Assembly (NCBI GenBank): GCA_902494935.1
Contig: CABUVH010000004.1
Span: 1-43,334, forward strand
Direction: 5' to 3'
Length of the DNA: 43,334 nucleotides
Source: an uncultured Collinsella sp.
GTDB lineage: Bacteria; Actinomycetota; Coriobacteriia; Coriobacteriales; Coriobacteriaceae
Shown here: piece by piece, positions 1 through 7,907 of the stretch
Layout: each line of letters begins with the position of its first letter
Numbering within the stretch: the stretch's first letter is position 1
Notes under the pieces: model-generated
What the model was told of the DNA's origin: nothing
Seen by the model: the letters and a program-made list of their open reading frames with translations, nothing else
Database searches by the model: none
Position numbers and translations under genes: made by a program

Positions 1-187
1 GGGGGAAACGGCGGTCGACGAAACTGGAGAGGAGGTATTACGAGCTCCTGTGCGAATTGGAGAGAGCGCTCCCGCAAACTGCCTCTTGACAACTTATAGG
101 AGCGTCGGTTTTATTGAGCATTTGTCCCGATGTGCTCGGCAGGTTCAAAAAAGTCTACTCACTTGTATCTGAGACGCACCAGGTTGG
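1..187. other. Window-edge segment, possible truncated coding tail
   Basis: No complete gene is visible. On the plus strand the frame starting at base 3 stays open from the window edge to a TGA at 87-89 and reads as a charged, helix-like tail with the stretch KLERRYYELLCELERAL. It could be the C-terminus of a gene cut by the edge. The 13-mer TGCCTCTTGACAA at 80-92, overlapping that stop, recurs at 43303-43315 beside the IS110-family remnant, so this may also be an insertion-sequence end. Bases 100-187 show nothing recognisable. This assignment is weak. Confidence 0.2.
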
Positions 188-228
188 CAAAAACCGCCGC
201 GAAAGGGCCCCTGGTCCCTTCGCGGCGG
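188..228 (-). terminator. Rho-independent terminator of the ABC transporter operon
   Basis: A stem of about 13 bp pairs 194-207 with 216-228 (CCGCCGCGAA against TTCGCGGCGG). On the minus strand it is followed by a run of five T, about 40 bases past the permease stop codon. Confidence 0.85.
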
Positions 229-266
229 TCATACGCCTCTGATTTTGCGACGATTTTGCCCGCTTG

Positions 267-2489
267 TTACTCGCTGTAGCGGGTGGCGATGGCGGCTCGC
301 ACCATGCCGGTACTCATGAGGTAGGTCACCAGGAAGTAGCCACCGTATGCTGCCAGGAAGATTGCACAGGTGAGGCCCACGGTGCCGCCGATGCTCATAG
401 CTCCGAACGTGCTCACCAGCTCGATGATCACCTTAAGTGCCACAAAGGAGTGCGCCAAGCCCACTGCCAGCGGGAACAGGAAGAATACCGCTTGCTGCGC
501 CATCACCGAATGGCGAATCTGGCGGTCGTCACAGCCGATCTGTGCCAGCACACGATAGCTGCGGCTGCCGTCGGCCACGTTGGAGAGTTGCTGGATCGAC
601 AGAATCGCCGCGCATGCAACGACCAATACAAAGCCGATGTAGATGGCTAGGTAGCTAATAAGACCGTTCATTTGCGCTGCCTGCGTGTACATCTCGGAGC
701 GTGTGATGAAGGTTCCCCACGACCCCGGCTCCTTGCCGTCAACGAGCAGATTGTCGAGCACAGTGTTTTTAATGCTCTCGTCTGCCTCGGTCGTATCCAT
801 CCCCTGTTTGTAGTTAACGAGCAGGCTACTGGAATACGGCTGCAGATTAAGTTGGGACAACAGCTCGTCGGCAACGACGACGGTACCCGGATTACTGCCC
901 ATCGCCGAGTTGGCGATGGCCGCCGTATCTTCGTCCGACTTATCGGTTGCGGGCTTGAGCGTATGCCCGCCCAAGGTAAGGGCATGGCCGCCAGCCATAT
1001 ACTTGGTGTACAGGTCGACCAGCTCGCCGCCCATATCACATGTGAGCAGATACTGGTCGTGACCGATGTGCACCGGCTCCTCGCCCATCATCTGACGCAG
1101 TTTGTTGTACTGGCTCGCCGGCGTCACAAACAGACCCATCGTATCGGCATTGCTACCCCCGAACGCCTTGGGAAGCTTTTCGCCCATGATCTTGCACATC
1201 TCACTTGGGGTCACCGAAGGATTCGAGCCGCCAAATGGGTAACTCAGATACGAATCGATCTGCACATGCTCACCGGCAACATCGTCGATATTGACCTTCT
1301 TGCCGGTCTCGTCGTTGTTGCCCGCCGACTTGCCCTTACCGTGCCATGCAGGGTACAAATCGACCGTTGTATCGGCCAGCACCATGCGATCGGCCTCAGA
1401 CGGATTGACATACCCTTTGTACCCTTTGTAGTAGTCGAGCGTATCGGGCGTGTAATAGACATACGTCTGAGACACATCAACAGGGTTATAGCGCTCCAGG
1501 TTTTCGTTCATCACGTTGGCAATTGACATACCACACGTCACCGAGGTGATGGCCAAAAACAGGAGCATCGCGATGACGCCCATCGAAAAGCACACCGTGT
1601 TGACCTTGGCCGCAAGCTGGCGCACGGTAAACATGTTGAGGCCGCGCCAATACACGCCGCGCAGGCTCTGCAGCAGCTTGATGAGCATGCCCGAGAGTCC
1701 CCAGAACAGGGCAAAGGTGCCCACGGTAACCATAGCGGTCGTAATACCAAACTGGTTCATGGCCTCTTGCAGCTTGCTGTCCGTCGCGGTTAGCGGGAAC
1801 CCATCACGTAGCAGACGGTAATAGGCCACGCCCACAAGCACCGCGCCCACGGCAAAGATGGCAATCGCGATCCAGGGGTTGCGTGTCTTGATGCTCTCGT
1901 TGCGACGCTCGGCACCCATAAGCTCGATGAGTTTGGCACGACGCACGGCGCGAAGGTTCAGCAGTAGCGTGAGCACAAACATTACGAGCATGCAGGCAAG
2001 GGTCAGATTGAACGCATGCACCGAGAAAAAGAAGTGGAAATTGGCGATCTGTGTCTTAAAAAGCGAGGCCGTAAAGAACGTCATGAGCTGGGAGAGTCCC
2101 ACACCCAGCACAATGCCGGCGACAAAGGCCACGACCGACACTATCACGGTCTCGAGCGCCATGATCGTGGCGACGCGCCCACGCCCCATGCCGAGCACCT
2201 GGTACAGGCCAAACTCCTTCTTGCGGCGTTTCATGATGAAGTTATTGGCATACACCATCAAAAAGGCCATGACACCGGCCAAAAAGTACGTCAGGTCGCC
2301 GAGCATGCTGCCCATAACCTGCGCCAAGCCCTTTTCATCGATTCCGGCGATGTCGACCTGCATCGAGATGGTGTTAAAGGCATAGAAGACCGTGACGCCC
2401 AGGGTGAGCGTCAAAAGGTAGACGAGGTAGTCGCGGCCGGCACGGCGAACGTTGCCCCAAGCGAGTTTACAGAGCATCGGAGCCCTCAC
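267..2489 (-). CDS. FtsX/BceB-type ABC transporter permease
   Basis: A 740-residue integral membrane protein of the FtsX-like permease family, in the size range of BceB-type peptide-antibiotic resistance permeases. It has an N-terminal membrane helix after a short basic lead (about 18-40), an FtsX domain with several helices (about 55-175), further helices (about 205-225, 250-270, 295-320), a large extracytoplasmic segment rich in polar residues (about 330-610), and a C-terminal group of three helices. BceAB systems detoxify or sense cell-wall-active peptides and usually sit beside a two-component system. None is present here, so bacitracin specificity cannot be claimed. The start overlaps the end of the ATPase gene by 23 bp, which indicates translational coupling. 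A lipoprotein-export or other antimicrobial-peptide substrate is also possible. Confidence 0.85.
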   Translation of the reverse strand: MRAPMLCKLAWGNVRRAGRDYLVYLLTLTLGVTVFYAFNTISMQVDIAGIDEKGLAQVMGSMLGDLTYFLAGVMAFLMVYANNFIMKRRKKEFGLYQVLGMGRGRVATIMALETVIVSVVAFVAGIVLGVGLSQLMTFFTASLFKTQIANFHFFFSVHAFNLTLACMLVMFVLTLLLNLRAVRRAKLIELMGAERRNESIKTRNPWIAIAIFAVGAVLVGVAYYRLLRDGFPLTATDSKLQEAMNQFGITTAMVTVGTFALFWGLSGMLIKLLQSLRGVYWRGLNMFTVRQLAAKVNTVCFSMGVIAMLLFLAITSVTCGMSIANVMNENLERYNPVDVSQTYVYYTPDTLDYYKGYKGYVNPSEADRMVLADTTVDLYPAWHGKGKSAGNNDETGKKVNIDDVAGEHVQIDSYLSYPFGGSNPSVTPSEMCKIMGEKLPKAFGGSNADTMGLFVTPASQYNKLRQMMGEEPVHIGHDQYLLTCDMGGELVDLYTKYMAGGHALTLGGHTLKPATDKSDEDTAAIANSAMGSNPGTVVVADELLSQLNLQPYSSSLLVNYKQGMDTTEADESIKNTVLDNLLVDGKEPGSWGTFITRSEMYTQAAQMNGLISYLAIYIGFVLVVACAAILSIQQLSNVADGSRSYRVLAQIGCDDRQIRHSVMAQQAVFFLFPLAVGLAHSFVALKVIIELVSTFGAMSIGGTVGLTCAIFLAAYGGYFLVTYLMSTGMVRAAIATRYSE

Positions 2490-3252
2490 CGCCCATCATG
2501 GCAACGACCTCCATAATGCGGTCGAAAAACTCTCGGCGGTCGGTGTCGCCGCGGCGCAGCTCGGTGAAGATCTTGCCGTCGCGAATAAACAACACGCGGC
2601 TCGTGTAGCTGGCGGCAAAGCTGTCATGCGTGACCATGAGCACGGTGGCGCGCAGGCGGCGATTGAGGGCCTCCAGGCTCTCGAGCAGCAGGCGGGCGCT
2701 CTTGGAATCGAGGGCGCCGGTGGGCTCGTCAGCCATGATCATGGTGGGGTCGGTGACGAGCGCGCGAGCCGCGGCAACGCGCTGCTGCTGACCGCCGGAC
2801 ATCTGGTAGGGATACTTGTCGAGCACCTGACTGATGGACAGGCGCGCTGCCACATCCTGCACGCGGGTCGAGATCTCTGCCGAGTTTGTGCGGGCGATGG
2901 TGAGCGGCAGGGCGATGTTCTCGCGTGCCGTGAGCGTATCGAGCAGGTTGGAGTCCTGGAAGATAAAGCCGAGCTCCTCGCGGCGGAACTGCGAAAGCTT
3001 AGCCTGCTTCATACGCGTCACGTCCTGGCCGTTGATGCGGATGGTGCCGCTCGTGGCGCTATCGATGGTCGACACGCAGTTGAGCAACGTCGACTTGCCC
3101 GAGCCCGAGGCGCCCATGATGCCCACGAATTCGCCGCGGTTGACGGTAAAGCTGACATCGTTGAGCGCGCGGGTCACGTTGCCCAGCGCTCCATATACCT
3201 TTTCGAGATGCGCGACCTCCAGTACCGGGGTCGCCATGTGCGTGGTTTGCAT
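2467..3252 (-). CDS. ABC transporter ATP-binding protein (BceA/MacB-like)
   Basis: A 261-residue ATPase that would energise the permease encoded just downstream. It has the Walker A motif GASGSGKST (about 48-56), the Q-loop in FIFQDSNLLD, the signature MSGGQQQR, Walker B MIMADEPTGALDS with the catalytic Glu, and the switch His in VTHD. The GALDS wording after Walker B is typical of the MacB/LolD/BceA branch that pairs with FtsX-type permeases. An ATG six codons inside (MATPVLEV) could be the real start; the longer start follows the ribosome-binding-like AAAGGACT on the minus strand. First gene of a two-gene operon that ends at the terminator at 188-228. Confidence 0.9.
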   Translation of the reverse strand: MQTTHMATPVLEVAHLEKVYGALGNVTRALNDVSFTVNRGEFVGIMGASGSGKSTLLNCVSTIDSATSGTIRINGQDVTRMKQAKLSQFRREELGFIFQDSNLLDTLTARENIALPLTIARTNSAEISTRVQDVAARLSISQVLDKYPYQMSGGQQQRVAAARALVTDPTMIMADEPTGALDSKSARLLLESLEALNRRLRATVLMVTHDSFAASYTSRVLFIRDGKIFTELRRGDTDRREFFDRIMEVVAMMGGEGSDAL

Positions 3253-3400
3253 ACCGAGTCCTTTCTTGCGATTAGTCTACGGCATCTATAGTCGCAAGAA
3301 GACGAGTCGGCTACCATCGATATGGCTTACGCTTGCCTTACCGTTGTGTAAGGTACGAGTAGCTACCCTGTCACGTGCTGATATTGAGAGAGGACTCCTG
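3253..3400. promoter_or_regulatory. Divergent promoter region, ABC transporter / Nudix-Vsr
   Basis: 148 bases separate the divergent starts. The inverted repeat CCTTAC (3336-3341) / GTAAGG (3348-3353) with a 6-base spacer could be an operator or a short leader hairpin. No promoter could be assigned confidently. Confidence 0.4.
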
Positions 3401-4387
3401 TTGAAGACTGTTCATGTTGCCGCTGGGATCATTCGCAAGGAAGGATCCGATGAGCTGCTTGCCGTGCAGCGCGGCTACGGCGACATGCAGGGACTTTGGG
3501 AGTTCCCCGGCGGCAAGCTCATGCGCGGCGAGTCGCCCGAGGACGCCGTGCGCCGCGAGCTCATGGAAGAGCTGCAGGTCAAAGTCACCAACCTGCGCGA
3601 TTTCTATACCGTTGAGTACGACTACCCCGATTTTCATCTCTCCATGGAGTGCTACTACTGCTCGCTTGCCGATGAATCTGATGAACCTCAGAAGCACGAC
3701 CGTCAGCTCGATATCCGCTGGATTCCGCGTACCTCGCTTGCCACCGTTGAGTGGATGCCCGCCGACAAGGGGCTCATTGATGCCCTGATTGAGCTGAAGG
3801 AAGACCGGCTCGAGGCAAGCTCCGCCGATGACGACGCGCCCAACACAGCCGACAAACCCGCCGCCAAACCCAAGCGCGCACCTAAGCGCCGCAGCAAAAA
3901 GCGTCCCAAGCCCGGTCTGCTCGACGGCATCGATACCTCGGACCTTTCCGCTGACGAGCGCGAACTGGTCCGCCGTCGCGCCGCCATCAAAAAGTCCATG
4001 AAGGGCAACAAGCGCGCCAACACCAAACCCGAGCTGCTCGTTCGCCAGCGCCTGCGGGCAGCAGGTCTTACGGGCTATCGCTTGGAATGGAAGGTTCCCG
4101 GCAAACCCGATATCGCCTTCCCCGGCCGCAAGATCGCCATCTTCGTCAACGGCTGCTTTTGGCACCGCTGCCCTAAGTGCAATCCGAGCCAGCCCAAGCG
4201 CAACGTTGAGTTTTGGGAGGCAAAGTTCCGTCGCAACGTCGAACGCGATCGCGCCGCCGTGGCAGCGCTCACTCAAATGGGCTGGACACCCATAACCATC
4301 TGGGAATGCGAGCTCAAAAAAGACTGCATCGACGCCACGATGGAAAAGGTCATCGAGCAGGTGCGCGCCGCAGAGCCGCAGCGCTAA
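3401..4387 (+). CDS. Nudix (MutT-like) hydrolase fused to Vsr-type endonuclease
   Basis: A predicted 328-residue two-domain DNA-maintenance protein. Residues about 1-130 are a MutT/NUDT-type Nudix domain with the box GGKLMRGE...REL.EE, which in the family removes oxidised dNTPs such as 8-oxo-dGTP. A Lys/Pro/Ala-rich linker (about 140-185) leads to a Vsr domain (about 195-325) showing TKPELLVRQ, the metal-binding Asp in GKPDIAFP, the zinc-type cluster GCFWHRCPKC, FW..KF..NV.RD and the terminal WECEL. Vsr nicks 5' of T in T:G mismatches arising from deaminated 5-methylcytosine. The His normally before GCFWH is Asn here, a change also tolerated as Asp in homologues. The start chosen is TTG at 3401, behind GAGAGAGGA; the frame remains open far upstream, but that part overlaps the divergent ABC gene. 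No cytosine methyltransferase gene lies nearby, which is unusual for vsr. Confidence 0.85.
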   Translation: MKTVHVAAGIIRKEGSDELLAVQRGYGDMQGLWEFPGGKLMRGESPEDAVRRELMEELQVKVTNLRDFYTVEYDYPDFHLSMECYYCSLADESDEPQKHDRQLDIRWIPRTSLATVEWMPADKGLIDALIELKEDRLEASSADDDAPNTADKPAAKPKRAPKRRSKKRPKPGLLDGIDTSDLSADERELVRRRAAIKKSMKGNKRANTKPELLVRQRLRAAGLTGYRLEWKVPGKPDIAFPGRKIAIFVNGCFWHRCPKCNPSQPKRNVEFWEAKFRRNVERDRAAVAALTQMGWTPITIWECELKKDCIDATMEKVIEQVRAAEPQR

Positions 4388-4640
4388 CAGTGAGCATTCA
4401 CACGCTCCGCACGTCCGCGCCACATCCACGTCACAAACCTTAGAAAGCCCTTAAGCCCAAAACCTTTCAAGAGTGTTACCCGATAGCTTTGACCTGCGGT
4501 TTCATCACAACGTCAAACCTCATTAAGCTTTTCTTTAGCGATTCTTTGCAACAGCCGCGGCATAATACTGCCAACGCACGGGACCTAGCAGCACACCCCG
4601 TGCGCAACCTTTTGGTGGACATCGAGGAGGCCACATAAGC
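4388..4640. other. Intergenic region after the Nudix-Vsr gene
   Basis: 253 bases, AT-richer than the flanks from 4440 to 4570. No convincing terminator was seen for the upstream gene. CATAAT at 4561-4566 could be a -10 box for the downstream genes, but no good -35 is correctly spaced. Confidence 0.3.
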
Positions 4641-4850
4641 ATGCATTCTTCCAACGACGCAGCACAGCAGCCATCCCTAACACATGCAGACCTTTTCTCC
4701 TTCCCCCCGACGCAGAGAAACGGCCTCCTCGACTCCCCCACCACAAAAGCCAAACGCTCAACCAACCAGAGCCACAACTTGCGAGCATCGTTCGAAAAGC
4801 TCCAAGCATCCCTAAACAAGGCGTTCCCCGAACAGGCAAGAGCAATCTAA
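4641..4850 (+). CDS. Small hypothetical protein (69 aa)
   Basis: A 69-residue open frame with a good ribosome binding site, GAGGAGG at 4624-4630, ten bases before the ATG. The product is hydrophilic, rich in Ser, Gln, Asn and Ala, and lacks a signal peptide, membrane segment or known motif. Its end (ASFEKLQASLNKAFPEQARAI) could form a short amphipathic helix. It lies 25 bases upstream of the AraC-type gene on the same strand and could be co-transcribed. The sequence is less GC-rich than neighbouring genes. It could be a genuine small protein, a leader peptide or a chance frame; no function is proposed. Confidence 0.4.
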   Translation: MHSSNDAAQQPSLTHADLFSFPPTQRNGLLDSPTTKAKRSTNQSHNLRASFEKLQASLNKAFPEQARAI

Positions 4851-4875
4851 GCCCATCGCGCTTTATACTGATGCC

Positions 4876-5814
4876 ATGCGAAACATGGATCACATAGAAT
4901 TGCACCGCGGAGGACGCGAGGAAGCGTTTCCCGAGACCGCCGAAGACTGGCCCTATATTGCCGAACGCGCAGAATTCGCTCGCTATCCGGGCAATTCCGT
5001 CCCCTGGCACTGGCATTCCGAAGTTGAGCTTTTCTACATGGAGCAGGGAGCGATTGACTATCGAACGCGCGCGGCTCATGAGCACGTACGCTTTGAGGAA
5101 GGGTCCGCCGGCTTTATCAACGGCGGCGTTTTGCACAGCACGCTGCAATCACCCAATTCGGCGCCAGCCATTCAAATGCTGCATATCTTTCAGCCGTCAA
5201 TGCTCGGCGATCCCGCGGGACGTCTCCAAAAGCGCTACATCAACCCATTGCTTCAATGTCGAGGCGTCGATGTGCTCAAATGGTCGCCCACCAATCCCGA
5301 CGATATGCCCTTTATCGATTTGCTGAAGAGCTCCTTTAGCCACGACCTTCAACGGCCGCAGAACGAGATGGCGCTTCGAAATAGTTTGTCAGAGCTCTGG
5401 ATTCAGATTAACGCCAAGGCCGAACCGCTCTTTTCCTCCGACAACGCCTCTTGGATGACCAACCGCGACGTACAGTTCAAGGCAATCCTGGACTATATCC
5501 GCGCAAACTATGCAGCCGCTATAGATGTGCCCCAGATGGCATCTGCAGCCGGCGTAAGCGAAAGAGAGTGTTACCGCATTATCGAAGCTTGCGCAGGAAC
5601 GACCCCGGCGGCATATCTGCGTGCATACCGCGTAAACCGTGCTTGCGAACTTTTGGCACACACCACGCGAACGGTCCAGACAGTCGCGCGCCAATGCGGC
5701 TTTGCGACAGCAAGCCATCTTGGCCAGGTATTTAAAGAACAAATGGGATGCACTCCTTCGAGCTATCGAGCAGCGAGGCAGAATCTCGATAGCACCAGGC
5801 AGAAATCCCGCTAG
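4876..5814 (+). CDS. AraC-family transcriptional regulator with cupin sensor domain
   Basis: 312 residues. The N-terminal half is a cupin-like sensor with WHWHSEVELFYMEQG (about 42-56), the usual metal- or sugar-sensing fold of AraC regulators. The C-terminal 95 residues are a double helix-turn-helix: AIDVPQMASAAGVSERECYRI and TVQTVARQCGFATASHLGQ, ending in the classic F...G.TPS.YR. Ligand and targets are unknown. A second ATG three codons downstream (MDHIELH) is an alternative start, and neither has a strong ribosome binding site. The HAD phosphatase gene follows after 56 bases on the same strand, so the pair probably forms an operon, and the regulator may respond to a sugar or sugar phosphate. 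Confidence 0.88.
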   Translation: MRNMDHIELHRGGREEAFPETAEDWPYIAERAEFARYPGNSVPWHWHSEVELFYMEQGAIDYRTRAAHEHVRFEEGSAGFINGGVLHSTLQSPNSAPAIQMLHIFQPSMLGDPAGRLQKRYINPLLQCRGVDVLKWSPTNPDDMPFIDLLKSSFSHDLQRPQNEMALRNSLSELWIQINAKAEPLFSSDNASWMTNRDVQFKAILDYIRANYAAAIDVPQMASAAGVSERECYRIIEACAGTTPAAYLRAYRVNRACELLAHTTRTVQTVARQCGFATASHLGQVFKEQMGCTPSSYRAARQNLDSTRQKSR

Positions 5815-5870
5815 CCCTTCTTCTGTCACTGCATCAAACTTGCAGGCAAACAACAGAGAGGAGCAATCAT

Positions 5871-6494
5871 ATGAAGCACTTTGACCATATCGTATTTGAC
5901 GTTGATGGGACATTGGCAGATACAGAAGAAAGCGTGCTGTCATCGCTTGGCCAGATTATCCAAGAAGAAACCGGCAAAACGCTCCCCCGACACGAGCTTG
6001 ACTTTGCCCTCGGCATACCCGGCAAGGATGCCCTTGAGAAACTTGGGATCTACTCGCAGGCAACGTTGGATCGCTGGTGCCAAGTTGCCGCCAACTTTAA
6101 AAGCACCATCAGCGTGTTTCCAGGTTTGCTTGAAGCCATCGCAAAACTCGCCGATAGCGGCTGCAAACTTGGCATCGTCTCCTCACGTGCGCGCGACGAA
6201 TACGCAGAAGAAATTGCGCCCCTTGGCTTCGATAAGTATTTTGAGCACATCATCCTTGTCGAAGACACAACCGAACATAAACCCGCACCCGCTCCCATGC
6301 TCGAATATCTCCGGCGTACGGGCGCGAATCCTGGCAACGTCGTCTACGTTGGCGACACCGTCTACGACGAACAATGCGCAACTTCGGCAGGGGTCAGTTT
6401 TGCCAGAGCGGCATGGGGATCACACCAAGACATCCCAAACGCCACCTACAACCTCAAAACCCCCAACGACCTACTAACCCTAACAACCAAATAA
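5871..6494 (+). CDS. HAD-superfamily hydrolase (phosphoglycolate phosphatase-like)
   Basis: 207 residues with all four HAD motifs: DVDGT near residue 10 (nucleophile Asp10, acid/base Asp12), a Ser in IVSSRA, a Lys in EHKPAPAPM, and VYVGDTVYDEQ supplying the metal-binding Asp. The helical cap between motifs I and II (about 15-85) places it in the Gph/PgmB-like subfamily I, which acts on small phosphorylated metabolites in the cytosol. The exact substrate (phosphoglycolate, sugar phosphate or beta-phosphoglucomutase-type) cannot be read from sequence. The ATG follows GAGAGGAG at a normal distance. It is likely co-transcribed with the AraC regulator upstream and ends at the hairpin complex at 6558-6682. 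Confidence 0.85.
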   Translation: MKHFDHIVFDVDGTLADTEESVLSSLGQIIQEETGKTLPRHELDFALGIPGKDALEKLGIYSQATLDRWCQVAANFKSTISVFPGLLEAIAKLADSGCKLGIVSSRARDEYAEEIAPLGFDKYFEHIILVEDTTEHKPAPAPMLEYLRRTGANPGNVVYVGDTVYDEQCATSAGVSFARAAWGSHQDIPNATYNLKTPNDLLTLTTK

Positions 6495-6557
6495 CCCCCG
6501 CGTCCCACCCTTTCAGCCCCAACGCCACAAGGGCGACGACCTCGAGCAGGTCAACTT

Positions 6558-6682
6558 GGGAGGGACGAGGGCTTAGTTCCCCAATCTTTCCGCAGGGGGC
6601 AAAAAGCCTCGCCGCACGAAGTGCGCAGCGAGGCTTTTTGCATGCCCGAGGACGATTGGGGAACTAAGCCCTCGTCCCTCCC
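6558..6682. repeat. Long nested inverted repeat between convergent genes
   Basis: Arms of about 28 bp (6558-6585 and 6654-6682, core GACGAGGGCTTAGTTCCCC) are inverted around a second, independent hairpin at 6601-6639. The full element could fold into a 125-nt structure. It lies between the convergent HAD and aldolase genes. Much longer than a terminator needs, it may be a small non-autonomous element or a structured 3' end. Confidence 0.75.
6601..6639. terminator. Bidirectional terminator inside the nested repeat
   Basis: AAAAAGCCTCGC (6601-6612) pairs with GCGAGGCTTTTT (6628-6639), with a smaller stem CGCAC/GTGCG inside. There are A-runs on the left and T-runs on the right, so it can end transcripts from both the HAD gene and the aldolase gene. 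Confidence 0.9.
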
Positions 6683-6715
6683 CGGGATATGTAGCGAGTC
6701 GGAGTACCCTTGCTG

Positions 6716-7573
6716 TTACTCTGCTTTGCCCACAGAGTTGAGGTTGGTCATGCGGATCTTAACCAGCTCGGTGATCTCACGCATGCCCTCCTTGGCCGGC
6801 TTCTTAGGATCGAAGCAGGCGGGGTTCTCGGCCATGTAGGCCATGAAGCCCTTGGTGTAGGCCTGACGCAGCTCAGTGGCGTAGTTGACCTTGCAGATGC
6901 CGTTCTTCACGGCCTCGGCGACCTGCTCATCGGGCACACCGGAAGTGCCGTGCAGAACCAGCGGCACGTCGACGGCGTCGCGGATGGCCTTGACCACGGA
7001 CTGCTCGATGTGAGGATCGCTCGTGTACACGCCGTGGCTGGTGCCAACGCCAATGGCCAGCGAGGTGCAGCCGGTGCGCTCGACGAACTCCTTGGCCTCG
7101 GCCGGATCGGTGTAGGGGCTCTCGCCCTCAACCGCGGGACCGTCGTCCTCCTTGCCGCCAACCTTGCCAAGCTCGGCCTCGACGGGCACACCCATGGCGC
7201 GGCCAGCGTCGGCGACGGACTTGGTCAGGGCGATGTTGTCCTCGAAGGACTCGTGCGAACCGTCGATCATGACAGAGGTGTAGCCAGTGCGGAAAGCCTG
7301 CATGCAGCGGTCATAGCCATCGCCGTGATCGAGGTGCAGAGCGACGGGCACGGAAGCGCGCTCGGCGGCAGCCTTGACCATGCCGTAGAAGTAGTCCAGA
7401 CCAGCGGTCTTGATGGTGCCCGGGGTGGTCTGCATGATGACGGGGGACTTGGTCTCCTCGGCAGCGGCCAGAACGGCCATAACAAACTCGAGGTTCTCGA
7501 CGTTGAACGCGCCAACGGCGTAATGGCCGGCCTGAGCGTCCTTGAGCATCTTTTCGGTGGTAACAAGTGCCAT
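6716..7573 (-). CDS. Class II tagatose/fructose-bisphosphate aldolase
   Basis: 285 residues, the size of GatY/KbaY and short class II FBA enzymes. It cleaves ketose 1,6-bisphosphate to dihydroxyacetone phosphate and glyceraldehyde 3-phosphate with a zinc ion. Visible class II motifs are the metal-site HLDHG near residue 80, VEAELGKVGGKEDD, GVGTSHG and the phosphate-binding LHGTSGVPDE with the later VNYATELR. The genes in this window make tagatose 6-phosphate (LacAB) and tagatose 1,6-bisphosphate (LacC), and no LacD-type aldolase is present. This enzyme is therefore the best candidate for the last step, although a glycolytic role is equally possible. The start is the ATG at 7573 behind GAGAGGAGCA; upstream in-frame codons lack a ribosome binding site. 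It is transcribed divergently from a DeoR-family regulator, its probable controller. Confidence 0.88.
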   Translation of the reverse strand: MALVTTEKMLKDAQAGHYAVGAFNVENLEFVMAVLAAAEETKSPVIMQTTPGTIKTAGLDYFYGMVKAAAERASVPVALHLDHGDGYDRCMQAFRTGYTSVMIDGSHESFEDNIALTKSVADAGRAMGVPVEAELGKVGGKEDDGPAVEGESPYTDPAEAKEFVERTGCTSLAIGVGTSHGVYTSDPHIEQSVVKAIRDAVDVPLVLHGTSGVPDEQVAEAVKNGICKVNYATELRQAYTKGFMAYMAENPACFDPKKPAKEGMREITELVKIRMTNLNSVGKAE

Positions 7574-7907
7574 GAGCGTTTGCTCCTCTCCCTCGCCCGC
7601 ATCTGGACATCGGGCGTACGTGTCCGCAAGGCGTTTTACCTTGCGTTTTGCTGCGTCCATTGTATGAAATTCAGCGGCTTTGCATGTGCGAGATATTGAG
7701 CCCATGCAGGTCAATACAGTCGTTTTTGAAAAGTAAACGGAAGGAATTGGAGCCGAGTGGGCGTATTAGATATTGAATTTTGAGCGTTTAGCGTCTTTCT
7801 TTTATAGAAAAGATAAGTAATCGAAAGGTGTTTTCTTACTCAAAAAGAAAATGAACGAAAATAGAGTCAACACAATTCCTGCAAATTTAGCCGAGAATGG
7901 AGCAAAC
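7574..7907. promoter_or_regulatory. Divergent control region, aldolase / DeoR regulator
   Basis: 334 bases, clearly AT-richer from 7725 to 7890. An imperfect palindrome, TCTTTTATAGAAAAGA-like, lies at about 7798-7813 and is the best operator candidate for the adjacent DeoR protein. The CCGTTCACGG motif of the other sugar operons is absent here. No promoter is assigned with confidence. Confidence 0.4.

Noticed and set aside
80..115. TTGACA at 86-91 as a promoter
   Set aside because: No -10 box lies at 16-18 bases, and the same word at 43309 also lacks one; the shared 13-mer is better explained as an element end.
267..3252. Naming the ABC pair bceAB
   Set aside because: No adjacent BceRS-type two-component system is present, and permeases of this type serve several peptides; the symbol would overstate the evidence.
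2834..3400. In-frame extension of the Nudix-Vsr gene by 189 codons upstream
   Set aside because: It overlaps the divergent ABC ATPase gene entirely, its translation has no domain, and the Nudix domain begins right at the TTG with a good ribosome binding site.
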